Shown here piece by piece: positions 1 to 10,133 of a stretch of 56,313 nt of DNA. Source of the stretch: Fidelibacterota bacterium (GTDB taxonomy: Bacteria > Marinisomatota > Marinisomatia > SCGC-AAA003-L08 > GCA-002719095); contig PAHI01000074.1 of NCBI GenBank assembly GCA_002705575.1, positions 1 to 56,313 on the forward strand, given 5' to 3'. The number at the start of each line of letters is the position of its first letter. Positions within the stretch are counted from its first letter, which is position 1. A program made the translations under genes and the position numbers. Under the pieces are notes generated by a model that saw nothing but the letters and a program-made list of their open reading frames with translations, was not told where the DNA came from and made no database searches.

Positions 1-2772
1 AAAGTTAGAGTAAGAATATCTCCTGATTCTACGATAGGAGGAACGCCAAGAGCGTAACCTACAATAATTCCTTCATCTAAATTTGGTGTAGGAATATCAA
101 ACTCTTCAGAAAGGCTAGTTGAAGAAACACCAACAAGGCTAGCTAAGGATGAGGAAACTGTAAATTCAAACCCTGCAATTTCTAGAGCCTCATCATTTTG
201 TAAGCTAATATCTAAGGTGAAAGTTTCACCAGTAGTTGCCAAAGCATTTCCTACAGATAAGCCAGCAAAGCTAGGAGGAGCTAAAGCAGAAGCACAAGCC
301 TCATTAGAACCAGCAGCTAAACCTTCATCATATTGAGCTTTAACAACATAACAATATTCTTGACCAGCTGCAACATAATCATCGTAACTAGTTTGATTAG
401 ATCCAACTGAAGCAACAAGGCTTCCATCACGATAAATTTCATAACCTATTAAATCTCTATTAATGTTTTGAACATCATTGCTATAATTAACAGCCGCTAA
501 TTTAGCTTCTAATCTAGAATGATAACCATTAGATAGCTTGTCCATGTAAGCATTAATATTAATATTTGTATTTGAATAGTTGAAATTACTCATACCATTC
601 ATAACTGATATTTTATTCATATAATTTTCTATTGAAAATGAAGAAGATGAAACTGTTTGACCACCACAATAAGCTTGATCATAACCTGAAGCTGCATATG
701 TATAATTAGCATCACAACAAATAGCTATTCCTTCATCACTTCCATCAGCACAATCAGCAGGCCAAGTAGCTCCTGTTTCTAAAGTACCATCACAGAAATA
801 AGAACCAGTAATACATGCACCATCACCGCATTCAAATTCATCTGCTTGGCATCCAGTTGTACCGCCGCCACCGTTACCATCGCCGCAATCTCCACCGTCA
901 AATGCAAACTCTTCACAGAAGAAATTTGCACCCCATGTTAAATTCTGATCATCGCAATAACCATCACCTATCCATGAAGCAGGGGAACAAAACTCAAAAC
1001 AATCTATAAATCCAGGGCCAGCGTATTGACCGTCAGCTATAGTGCAATCAGAACCTATGTTTCCATTACCACCATTGCCTCCTCCACCAGCAGTCTCTTC
1101 ACGCCATACTTGGTATTCAGATGCACCAAAAGAAGCAGACCATGATAAACTAACCTCACTATCACCAGCAGTTACAACTAAATCTGTTGGAGCATCAGGG
1201 GCTACAGGAGGTGGCTCCTCTCCTGATACATTAACGATTCCATCAACCACATCAAAGTTAATAACATCACCAACAGAATCAGATAATGTGACATCAGACA
1301 AGCCTAAGCTAATTTGAGACTCATATATACTGCTTGATTCGAATGTTAAAGATAAAATAGGACCAGAACCCGCTGATATTATTGTATTTAAATTTTGATC
1401 AAAAGCAACAATCACTAAATCTCCATTCACAACATTGGAAGAAATATTTACTCCATCTAATCTACTACTAGCCTCAAAAGATAAAAAATCTAGCTGATCA
1501 GGCGTATCCGTAACAGTAAGATTGATACCGTATACAGGATCATCATTACATAGACTTAAATCAACTGTAAAAGTATCGCCTGCATCTATATTAGCTCCTC
1601 CAAAAGAAAACGTATTTACATCAAAATCGGTACAACCACAATCTTCAGGAGCAGCATCACCTCCGCAAACACCATTACAATCGACAACAGCGCCACCATT
1701 ACAAACATCATTACAATCGATAACAGAGCCACCATTACAAATATTATTGCAATCTAATTCAGCATCACCACCAAATACACCATTACAATCTTCAACACAA
1801 TCATTTGTTGGGTCATTATCGCAAACACCGCACTCATCTTCTGTAGCATCACCATCTAGAACGCCATTACAATCTTCTGTGCAATCATTTGCTGGGTCAG
1901 CATCACACTCACCGCAATTATCTTCATAGGCTTCACCACCACATATTCCAGAGCAATCTACCGTAGCTGAGCCTCCACATTCATTAGCACAATCTACAAC
2001 GGCTGAGCCTCCACATTCATTAGCACAATCTACAACGGCTGTTCCGCCGCAAACTCCATTACAATCTTCTTCAAAAGCGCAACTGCCATCATCAAGAACT
2101 GCATCAGGGTTATAATTACATGCAGTTTCATCAGTACAACCTAAAGAAGGACTAAAACAGGTTAAGTCTGTAGATATATCTCCTCCTACATTATCAGAAA
2201 TTGTTCCAGCAAAATCGCCGCTTTCATCGTATTCAAAACAAATATCTGCACCGCCATAATTTTGAAAGAAAACTTGGGTTAAAAGTAGATTTTCACCATA
2301 TGGTAGCGTAGCACCTTGACTAGAAAAACCTATAACTGTATCAATATTGTTAGATAAACCAAAATTTGCAGCCTCAGCTTCACCACCACTGGCAACAACA
2401 GCTCCAGCCTCTGTACTCAATTCAAAACCAGTAAAGGGAATCTCAAAACCAGCAAGAGGACCTGTTGTACCAGAACCTTCAGTATAATCATAGTAAACAG
2501 AAAGACTACCAGTGCCCACTGCTGGACAGTTTGAAGAATCAAAACAAGATTCTGCGCAAATCTCAGTTAACGGCGCACCTGCAAAATCAGCGTCACACGT
2601 AAAACCAAAAAGCCCTAAAAGCTGTTCACATGTTTGACCTGTTGCAGTACCTACATCTTCTCCAGGCTCACAAACATAATCTTCTCCTATAACAACAACA
2701 TCTTCAATAGATAAACTTATCTGTGAAAACATCATTGAAAAAAACATACTTGAAATAATTAATAAATTCTTC
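1..2772 (-). CDS. Partial secreted modular protein: cohesin-like, Cys-rich repeats, FN3, LNR and LDLa-like domains
   Basis: The first 924 codons are present; the 3' end lies beyond base 1. It starts with a signal peptide (MKNLLIISSMFFSMMFSQ). A divergent cohesin-like region follows, then a GCTDETACNYNP motif and a Cys/Gly/Asp-rich stretch (about residues 211-378) of DCxGVCGGxAxxD repeats. Next come a second cohesin-like domain (about 380-520), the start of an FN3 domain, a Notch-type LNR (about 586-628, WIGDGYCDD...FDGGDC), an LDL-receptor-A-like module (about 641-694, with CGDGAC, FCDG and DCADGSDE), the rest of the FN3 domain and a third cohesin-like domain cut by the window edge. It is probably a cell-surface adhesin or scaffold. 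It lies 123 bases downstream of the 2896 gene on the same strand; that gap holds a purine-rich GGGGAGGAGGG stretch (minus strand) but no clear terminator. The ATG has only a weak AGGG upstream. Domain calls are by eye; function is unknown. Confidence 0.85.
1969..2040 (-). repeat. Perfect 36-bp tandem duplication in the Cys-rich repeat region
   Basis: Bases 1969-2004 and 2005-2040 are identical 36-mers. Each encodes the same 12 residues (SAVVDCANECGG on the minus strand). The neighbouring units of the Cys-rich array are diverged relatives, so this is a recent in-frame copy gain in a coding repeat. Confidence 0.93.
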
Positions 2773-2895
2773 ATTTTTTAACCCTTTTTTTAATTTTAAT
2801 ACAGGAACCCTCCTCCCCATATACATAATATTGCTTTAGAAATTATAATTTTTATATTTAGAATGACAGATTTTAAATGTAACGAATTGTAAATC

Positions 2896-5800
2896 TTACT
2901 TCATTAGAATCATTTTCTTGGTCATCACCATATCTTTTGATTCTAACGTGTAAAAATATACACCCGCAGAAACAGTCGCACCCGATGCATCCATACCATT
3001 CCATACAACCTCATGAGCACCCTCCTCCATATATCCACTTACCAAGTTCGTAATTAAACGACCAGTCAAGTCATATACATTTAAGGTTACATCTGAAGCA
3101 TTTGGAACCGCAAACCCAATTGTTGTACTTGGATTAAATGGATTTGGATAGTTCTGCATCAACTCATACGCAACAGGAATAGCATCTGCTAACATTACCG
3201 TCGCTCTACCTGATGTCAATGGACTCATGCCATACGAAGAACCATCTAAATCTGTACTTACATATAACTCACGTCCCTCTGACATGCTATACAATCTAAG
3301 CTCAATTGCATCGCCTGCCTCATAACCTGGAAGACTTACACCATACTTATCATATGAACCCCATGCAGCAAATGCAATCGTCGCATCTGGATTCATGATA
3401 CGTGTAGCTCCCACAACTTCACCATTTGCATAGGCAACAAGCTCATCTCCTTGTTTCACAGCACCTGTCAACTCTGTAATAATAATCGGATGAGATATTC
3501 CTGTCTTAACAATCTCATCAGCATATATTAACGACTCCACAGAACCTGTAGGATTTGTGTTTGACGCTAAACGTGCATCTGAAAGAGTTGAAGGATAACT
3601 AAACTCAATGTCTGAACCTGAACTTAAAAAGATACTATAAGCTTCACCTGGACATAATAAATTGCCTCCAATAGCATCAAAGGTATTAACACCAAAGCTT
3701 GGAACATAGAAATTACCATTATCATCCTGAGCAATCAAAATAGCATCATCATATGCACTAAAAGCTTCTGATGCTGACATACAATCTTGAGGGAGATAAG
3801 GCAACATATTTACTTTTTGAGCTTCAAGATTAATAGATACTAAATCTGAAGGAGTTCCTGAAACTACAATAGTTTGATTAACGCTGCCATTAGGAAAAAC
3901 AGAATAACCTTCTAACATATCTATAATTCCAATATCATATACATCAAAACTTGGAACATAAAAATCGCCATTATCATTTGATGCAATCAGAATATCCGCT
4001 TGACCAAAAATATTTGATGCATTCATATTGCATAGACCGCAAGTAGCAGGACAAAGTTCTGAAATGGGAGTGTCAATCCAGCTATCTACTTCACATGAAA
4101 GACCTATTGATAAAACTCCTTCACAGCCTCCAATAGCGTCTGTAATGCCGTAAGGGTCATCTTCGCAGCCAAAAACATCTGAGGAAACATTAAAAGAGAC
4201 TGCATTAATTTGATAGTTTTGCAAAACTATATTCTGACTAACAATCATAGGCCCTTCTGAAATATTAACCTGACCAGATTCTAACCCAAGAGGTAAAAAA
4301 TTACCACCTAAATCTGATATAGATGCATTTGTTAAAGTTAAATTTATATTATTAGGAACCAGCGTATTAAAAGATACATTAATAATAGGTCCCACATCTG
4401 GCTCAATAGCGCTGCCTGTTAATGAAAATCCAACTACCCTTAATAAATTAACGGTTCCATTTGGGAACGCCGAAGAGATATCAAAACCCTGAGTTCTATC
4501 AGTATAATCAATATTCACTAACTCAATAACAGAACTATCAAATACTAAATCAAATTGAAATCCTGCTACAGGATACTCTTCATTGCTCAATGACACAGGA
4601 ATAGTTATTTGACTTCCTACGTTTGTATCAGCCGAACCAACAATTAATGTAGAAGCTCCTTGAGGATTTATAAAAACAGTATCTGAAATAGAATAAACTG
4701 GAATACTATACCCTAAAGAATCTCCAATATTTAGAGATTCTGCGCTAATTGTTACAGACTCTGAGTTTAACAACAACTCTGAAGTATACGAAATAGTTAA
4801 AATAGAACCTTCTCCAATATCTATAGGTATAAGCGATGAACTATAACCAACAATAATTATAGATCCATTTGACTGCTCCTGTGCGGTAATTTCAAAACCT
4901 TCTGAACGCTGAGTACTTTGCACATTTGAACCAGTTAAAATATTAGGTGAATCTACAAGTGTAACTTGAAAACCATAAACTGGCGATTGATTTGAAAGTG
5001 AGACACTTACTTCGAAAGCTGTCTGCGCATCAACTGATGGGGCTGATATTACTTCTAAAACTGAAAATATGGAAGGGTCCGTAACCATTGTACATATAAC
5101 ATTACTTGGATTGGAATCACCATCAGCATAAACAGCTTTAACCTTATAACAATAACTTTCATCGTAATCAACATTATAGTCTTTGTAAAATGTTTCCTGC
5201 AAATCTGGAGATGTTAAAAGTTCAAAAACATTTTCTGATTCAATAGATCTATATACTTTGTAACCAGTCAATCGATTTTGATCAGAATCACCGCCAATAC
5301 TATCAACACATCCTGGGTTAGGAATATCCCAATCAAGAGAAACAAAATCATCTCCATTAACACCTTGTGCTGTAAAATTTAAAGGAGGGCAAAGAGAACC
5401 TCCATCGGGGGCATCACAAATTGTCGCAGTAGGCTGAGAATCACCTTCATCATAGCGCGCAACAATATTATAGCAATATTGAGCTCCATTTTCTAGGCCT
5501 GAATCTGTATATCTGTATGTAATCGGACTTACCGATGCAATAGGCAAAGCTTGGTCTTGACGATATATATCATAACCTAACAAGCTCCTTGTGGATACAG
5601 TTCTAGGATGCGATGACAAATTGAGAGTTAATTCTCGATTTGGTAAATCCTCTATACTTAAGCCTGACTTCAAAGATTCATACTCAAGTATATCTATAGC
5701 GCTTGGAGGAAGCTGAACAGCCATAACTGACTGAGATACACTGATTTCATAATCACCATTAGCACCACTATAGCCATCAATCACTATATAGTATTCACCC

Positions 5801-8800
5801 GGCTCTAAGCTTACACCTCTGAGAGAAGAAAAATAACTATCAAGAGGGCAATCAGAATCATCATCATTATAATAACTAGTTGAAGTTAACACACAATCTT
5901 GATCTGCTGTAAAAATTTCAAGAGTTGTGTCATAATTAGTAATCTCAGAGCACAAACTGATATCAATAATAATCGGAGATGTTACATTTAAAAAGTAAGA
6001 ATAATTAGGTACTTGCATGCTCGTAGAGCCTTGACCAATAAATGGAATTGATGATATAGATTCATTTGCACACGTATTAACTCCGGGCTCACTCCATTCT
6101 AAATCAATAAAACCATTCCCAGATGATGTTTGAAAAGTTAGAGGCGGAGCTAAAATCCACATTCCACAACTTTGATTAGACTGCAGAGACTCTCCAGATG
6201 AATACATCGCAGAAACTGTATAACAATAATCAATATCATTCTGAGCCGTCAAATCTTCATAGTACAGATCTGTAATATTTGTAGCTATCTCTAGACCTTC
6301 ACGATAAATCGTGTAATACTCAGCGTTCAGATTTCCAATTTGCCATTCTAGCATAATAGATGAATCTTGACTATAAGCATAAAGACTTGATGGAGCTTGG
6401 CCTGGAGTAGGAGTAGCACACACAGGATTATTACTAAAAAGAGATACTCCTTCGCTATATATAGCAACAATATCATAACAATAAGAAGTCAAGTTAATTA
6501 CATCCAAATCATCATACTCGTAAGTGCCAACAGGCAAAGTAATAAGCTCTTGATTATCTCGATAAATTTTAAAAGATATTAAATCCCTGCTATTAAAAAC
6601 AGGAATTACAGGATAGATTGATGTTAATTCTGAAATTTGAACTTCAGATCTATATCGATTGACAATACCAGCACAATCACCTCCATCAAAATCAAATTCT
6701 TCGCAATTAAGATTTGCAGACCCAAAGACACTATCATCACAAAAACCATCATCTATCCAATTATTATAATAAAAAATATCTGCACATTGGCCTATACAAT
6801 CCACAAAACCAACTTCCTCATATCCCCCAAAATCAGTATAAAGACATTCGTCTCCAATTTGAGGTTCTGAGTTTTCTGGAGGGTCACTCCATGTCAATCG
6901 AACCAATCCATCTAATCCTTCAGCTTGCAAATCATTAGGGCCTAAAATCTCCCAAATAGCACAGTCTTCATCCGAAGGAAGAGACTCCCCAGATGTATAT
7001 ATACCAGTAACTGAATAACAATATCCAACATCTGGTTCTGCAGTTAAGTCTTCATAAAATAAATTTATAATATCTGAATCAATTAATTCTAGATAAGATT
7101 CATCAATATTAAGCCTACGATATATATTATAACTATTTGCTTGACCTTCCCATTGCAGCGAAATAGAACTTTCTAAAGCTGATGCCTGCATAGAATTAGG
7201 TGCTTCTCCAGGAATTGGTATAGCGCAAACCTCATTATTGTTGAAAGAAGACTCACCTTCATCATATATTGCAATAATACTGTAGCAGTAACTAGAAAGA
7301 TTGATTACATCGTAATCATAATACTCAAATGTATTTGCTGGCAAAGATACAAGCTCATAACCATTTTTATATATCTTAAATGACGTTAAATCTCTTGAAG
7401 TGTTTTGGATATTCGAAAATACTCTTGCTTGGTTTTTAGCGGAATGGCCAACTGTGCTACTAGACGAATAGTAATAGTAAGGCTCAGCATCAGGGGCACA
7501 TTCTCCTCCAAATAAACAATCGCCTCCATCACAATCAAATTCATCACAATTTAAATACATACCATAAGTTCCATCATCACAAAAACCATCATCTATCCAT
7601 GAAATTAATTGAGCTGAGTCTACACATTGCCCATTACAATCAGTTGTACCTGTTATTTCTTGACCGGAATATGGATCCACAACTAAACATTCACCCCCAA
7701 TTTGAGGCCCTCCACCAGGAATAGGGCTACCCCAAGTAAGATAAATAGAACTATCAAGACCTTCAGCCTGTAAGTCATCAGGGCTTGTAATTTCCCATAC
7801 TCCGCACTCCAAATCTGTTGATGCTGATTCTCCAATATCATAAATAGCTACAACATTATAGCAATATTCCGTATCACTGTCTGTTTGAGTATCGTAAAAA
7901 AAAGTATCTTCTGTAAAAGTCAAAAAAGAAAGGACTCCATATGCATCAAGTTTGTTAATATTATAACCAACCAAAGCGCTAGATGTTGACCCGTTCCATG
8001 CAAGCTCAAGCCTTCCATTTGTTCCGGTCACATTAAAATCCATAGGAGGCATTAATATCCATTGAGCGCATGATTGATTAGAATCCACAGATATAAAAGT
8101 TTCACCATCATAACTATAAGAAGCGGTAACCATATAACAATACTCTGTATTATTTGATGTACTCTCATCTAAATAATCAAAAGAACTTGAATCAACTTGA
8201 GCTATCTCAACAGGCCTAGGATCGTTTCCTCCAGATCTGAAAATTGTGTAATATGCTAACTCTCTACTATTGATTGACTCTGACCCTAAATTAAACTCGC
8301 ATACATCGAAATTTCCTGTGTTAAAAGTACAAGAAGCTAACTCGTTGTCATTTATATCATAAAGACTCCAAACTGCTCCATTCCATCCATCGCCCCACGA
8401 ATCAATCATGTTTAGGGTATACAATCCATTAGGAAGCAAAACATCATCCTGAGAAAACGGAGCACCTCCGGAAATAGCATTATTTGAATTTGCATCTAAG
8501 AGCTCCCATGAAACCTCAGAAGGATAATCTCCTGCACTACAAACTATTCTATAATTGCCTTCTGAACCTGGCTCACTCCACGAGACTAAAATATTTTGAT
8601 TAGAATTATCTGCTTGAGCATAAACACCCAAAGGAGGATCTAAAACATAATCTGTTTGAGTGCATAATTCTTCTGATAATTCTGACTCTGAATAACTATC
8701 AAAAGCAGCTACCTGATAACAATAATCCTCTCCATCCAGAAGATCTGTATCAATCCATAAAGCATTATTATCAATTGATGCTTCAATTGTTGCAATAACT

Positions 8801-9396
8801 TGACCATCCTGATATATATTATATCCTGAAACATCTAAAGGAAAGGGATGATACCATCCCAACTGAACAGATTGAAGCCCTCCTAAGATAGAAAAGTTTT
8901 CTACAGAGAAAACATCTGGCGGAGTATCGCCATCAACTGAAACTACGCAAGAATCAAAAGATACATCCAAAGGCAATCCTGATATATCTGATATAATTAC
9001 TTGATCTAACGAAAGGGTTATATCTGCATCAAAAATTCCTGTTGACTTATAGCCAAGACTAATAATAGGACCCTCTCCAGGCAAAATAGGATTTTCAAAA
9101 GGAAATTCAAATCCTAAAACTGTAATTGAACCATCGTTTTCATCAATAGATGATTGAATAGTCCAAGCTGGACTTACTCTGTCAGATACATATATTTGCT
9201 CTAATAAGAAATCACCAAAATCTGGGTCATCTTGAATCTTGAATTGAAACCCATATACAGCAGATTCATTACTCATTGCTAAATCTACATTAATCGAATC
9301 ACCTGCATTTAACGAAACATCAGATAATGAAATACTATTTTGGGAATGTAAAAATCCAAAAAAAGAAATTAAAGATAGGATAAGAATTTTTTTCAT
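2896..9396 (-). CDS. Giant secreted cohesin/fibronectin-III/LNR protein with C-terminal FlgD-like (type IX) sorting domain
   Basis: A protein of 2166 residues with a signal peptide (residues 1-18) and a good AGGAG before the ATG. Visible order: cohesin-like domain (about 20-155); FN3 repeats; a module with the motif DSWGDGWNGA (about 281-373); more FN3; two LNR-type domains (near 600 and 900, ending DGGDC) inside a duplicated block; a PPC-like beta domain (about 1105-1225); FN3; two more cohesin-like domains (about 1440-1565 and 1582-1715); a short ShK-like Cys motif (CPATCGLC); a pre-sorting beta domain; and a sorting domain (about 2076-2166) with YPNPFNPSTTIGF, ending KKMILMK. It is expected to be exported by a type IX-like route and fixed on the cell surface as an adhesin or scaffold. 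DNA coding the last 200 residues looks GC-richer than the rest. The 9426 gene lies 29 bases upstream, so the two are probably cotranscribed. Confidence 0.9.
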   Translation of the reverse strand: MKKILILSLISFFGFLHSQNSISLSDVSLNAGDSINVDLAMSNESAVYGFQFKIQDDPDFGDFLLEQIYVSDRVSPAWTIQSSIDENDGSITVLGFEFPFENPILPGEGPIISLGYKSTGIFDADITLSLDQVIISDISGLPLDVSFDSCVVSVDGDTPPDVFSVENFSILGGLQSVQLGWYHPFPLDVSGYNIYQDGQVIATIEASIDNNALWIDTDLLDGEDYCYQVAAFDSYSESELSEELCTQTDYVLDPPLGVYAQADNSNQNILVSWSEPGSEGNYRIVCSAGDYPSEVSWELLDANSNNAISGGAPFSQDDVLLPNGLYTLNMIDSWGDGWNGAVWSLYDINDNELASCTFNTGNFDVCEFNLGSESINSRELAYYTIFRSGGNDPRPVEIAQVDSSSFDYLDESTSNNTEYCYMVTASYSYDGETFISVDSNQSCAQWILMPPMDFNVTGTNGRLELAWNGSTSSALVGYNINKLDAYGVLSFLTFTEDTFFYDTQTDSDTEYCYNVVAIYDIGESASTDLECGVWEITSPDDLQAEGLDSSIYLTWGSPIPGGGPQIGGECLVVDPYSGQEITGTTDCNGQCVDSAQLISWIDDGFCDDGTYGMYLNCDEFDCDGGDCLFGGECAPDAEPYYYYSSSSTVGHSAKNQARVFSNIQNTSRDLTSFKIYKNGYELVSLPANTFEYYDYDVINLSSYCYSIIAIYDEGESSFNNNEVCAIPIPGEAPNSMQASALESSISLQWEGQANSYNIYRRLNIDESYLELIDSDIINLFYEDLTAEPDVGYCYSVTGIYTSGESLPSDEDCAIWEILGPNDLQAEGLDGLVRLTWSDPPENSEPQIGDECLYTDFGGYEEVGFVDCIGQCADIFYYNNWIDDGFCDDSVFGSANLNCEEFDFDGGDCAGIVNRYRSEVQISELTSIYPVIPVFNSRDLISFKIYRDNQELITLPVGTYEYDDLDVINLTSYCYDIVAIYSEGVSLFSNNPVCATPTPGQAPSSLYAYSQDSSIMLEWQIGNLNAEYYTIYREGLEIATNITDLYYEDLTAQNDIDYCYTVSAMYSSGESLQSNQSCGMWILAPPLTFQTSSGNGFIDLEWSEPGVNTCANESISSIPFIGQGSTSMQVPNYSYFLNVTSPIIIDISLCSEITNYDTTLEIFTADQDCVLTSTSYYNDDDSDCPLDSYFSSLRGVSLEPGEYYIVIDGYSGANGDYEISVSQSVMAVQLPPSAIDILEYESLKSGLSIEDLPNRELTLNLSSHPRTVSTRSLLGYDIYRQDQALPIASVSPITYRYTDSGLENGAQYCYNIVARYDEGDSQPTATICDAPDGGSLCPPLNFTAQGVNGDDFVSLDWDIPNPGCVDSIGGDSDQNRLTGYKVYRSIESENVFELLTSPDLQETFYKDYNVDYDESYCYKVKAVYADGDSNPSNVICTMVTDPSIFSVLEVISAPSVDAQTAFEVSVSLSNQSPVYGFQVTLVDSPNILTGSNVQSTQRSEGFEITAQEQSNGSIIIVGYSSSLIPIDIGEGSILTISYTSELLLNSESVTISAESLNIGDSLGYSIPVYSISDTVFINPQGASTLIVGSADTNVGSQITIPVSLSNEEYPVAGFQFDLVFDSSVIELVNIDYTDRTQGFDISSAFPNGTVNLLRVVGFSLTGSAIEPDVGPIINVSFNTLVPNNINLTLTNASISDLGGNFLPLGLESGQVNISEGPMIVSQNIVLQNYQINAVSFNVSSDVFGCEDDPYGITDAIGGCEGVLSIGLSCEVDSWIDTPISELCPATCGLCNMNASNIFGQADILIASNDNGDFYVPSFDVYDIGIIDMLEGYSVFPNGSVNQTIVVSGTPSDLVSINLEAQKVNMLPYLPQDCMSASEAFSAYDDAILIAQDDNGNFYVPSFGVNTFDAIGGNLLCPGEAYSIFLSSGSDIEFSYPSTLSDARLASNTNPTGSVESLIYADEIVKTGISHPIIITELTGAVKQGDELVAYANGEVVGATRIMNPDATIAFAAWGSYDKYGVSLPGYEAGDAIELRLYSMSEGRELYVSTDLDGSSYGMSPLTSGRATVMLADAIPVAYELMQNYPNPFNPSTTIGFAVPNASDVTLNVYDLTGRLITNLVSGYMEEGAHEVVWNGMDASGATVSAGVYFYTLESKDMVMTKKMILMK
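6140..7785 (-). repeat. Diverged tandem duplication of about 0.8 kb (FN3-LNR-FN3 block)
   Basis: Two consecutive coding segments, about 6942-7785 and 6140-6941, encode the same module order with clearly related sequence. Each starts at a DLQAEGLD motif and runs through WIDDGFCDD, LNCxEFDxDGGDC, SFKIY and the pairs DVINLSSYCY / DVINLTSYCY and FYEDLTAEPDVGYCYSV / YYEDLTAQNDIDYCYTV. This is an old internal tandem duplication of about 270-280 codons. Boundaries are approximate. Confidence 0.8.
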
Positions 9397-9425
9397 ATAT
9401 ACGGACTCCTAATAAAAACCAAATT

Positions 9426-9920
9426 TTAATCTACTAAAAAAGGAATGAAATTTGCACTCAACTTAGTTCCAGTTTTACCTGCTAATAGTGCTTTCATCTT
9501 AAACTCTGAAGGCTTATCAATATTTTTTTTGAAATGTAGCGTAAAGAGCTTATTTTTTGAGTAATCCAAAGTATCTATAGCTGAAATCATTTTTCCAGTC
9601 ATCGAGAATGCTAAAATAACTCCTTTATCTGAGCCTACATGAGTAATAAAATTCCCATCTCCAACTCTTCCACCTTCAACTTTTAAAATCTTAAAATCTT
9701 TACCTAACAATTCAAACTGTACGCCTGCCATAATTTGATTATTATGAGCATAAATATCTGCCATATATGTACCTGATTCAGCCTTTCTGATATTTACAGC
9801 ACCAACCTCCACTATATCAGAATACTCTATCTTACCATCTATTTGAATATTATCTTTTTTGCCAAAGACAATATTCGAAAAAATACAGCAAAAGCATATA
9901 AAAAATATTTTTTTATACAT
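9426..9920 (-). CDS. Secreted single cohesin-like domain protein
   Basis: 164 residues with a signal peptide ending near VFG (residue 20), then one compact beta domain. The stretch MAGVQFELLGKDFKILKVEGG, followed by a glycine turn and GVILAFSMTG, fits the cohesin/carbohydrate-binding fold seen in the two larger proteins next to it. It has no sorting domain, so it may stay periplasmic or be secreted free. A strong GGAGGGG lies 8 bases before the ATG. It is the first gene of a minus-strand group that continues into the 2896 gene. The cohesin assignment rests on pattern only; residues that bind dockerin cannot be identified by eye. Confidence 0.75.
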   Translation of the reverse strand: MYKKIFFICFCCIFSNIVFGKKDNIQIDGKIEYSDIVEVGAVNIRKAESGTYMADIYAHNNQIMAGVQFELLGKDFKILKVEGGRVGDGNFITHVGSDKGVILAFSMTGKMISAIDTLDYSKNKLFTLHFKKNIDKPSEFKMKALLAGKTGTKLSANFIPFLVD

Positions 9921-10133
9921 TTAGTAACCCCTCCTTTAAGCATGAATTTACAATAATTGTAATATGAAAACTATTAAATTCAAATAATTCACTTTAAAGA
10001 AATTTACATTAAATATAAATTTCATAATTATTAACCATAATCAAGCGTTTAAATTTCTAGAATCAAACAAAAAGATGCCAAATAATTGATTTTAATAGTT
10101 TATATCATATTTTTATTATACTTAAATTAATCT
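9921..10133. promoter_or_regulatory. Divergent intergenic region, 9426 gene / porD-like gene
   Basis: 213 bases of very AT-rich DNA between two divergent genes must hold promoters for both directions. Toward the plus strand, TTGATT and TATCAT/TATACT-like hexamers lie about 10-50 bases before the 10134 ATG, leaving a short leader, but in DNA this AT-rich they are weak evidence. No hairpin terminator or RNA gene was seen. Confidence 0.4.

Noticed and set aside
815..1929. His- and Ser/Pro-rich open frames on the plus strand
   Set aside because: They lie opposite the Cys/Asp/Gly-rich minus-strand gene, whose codon pattern keeps the other strand open. No ribosome site or family match.
1640..2140. 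CRISPR-like array of similar short units
   Set aside because: Units are coding repeats (DCxGVCGG) in frame with no unique spacers of constant length; only two units are identical and directly abut.
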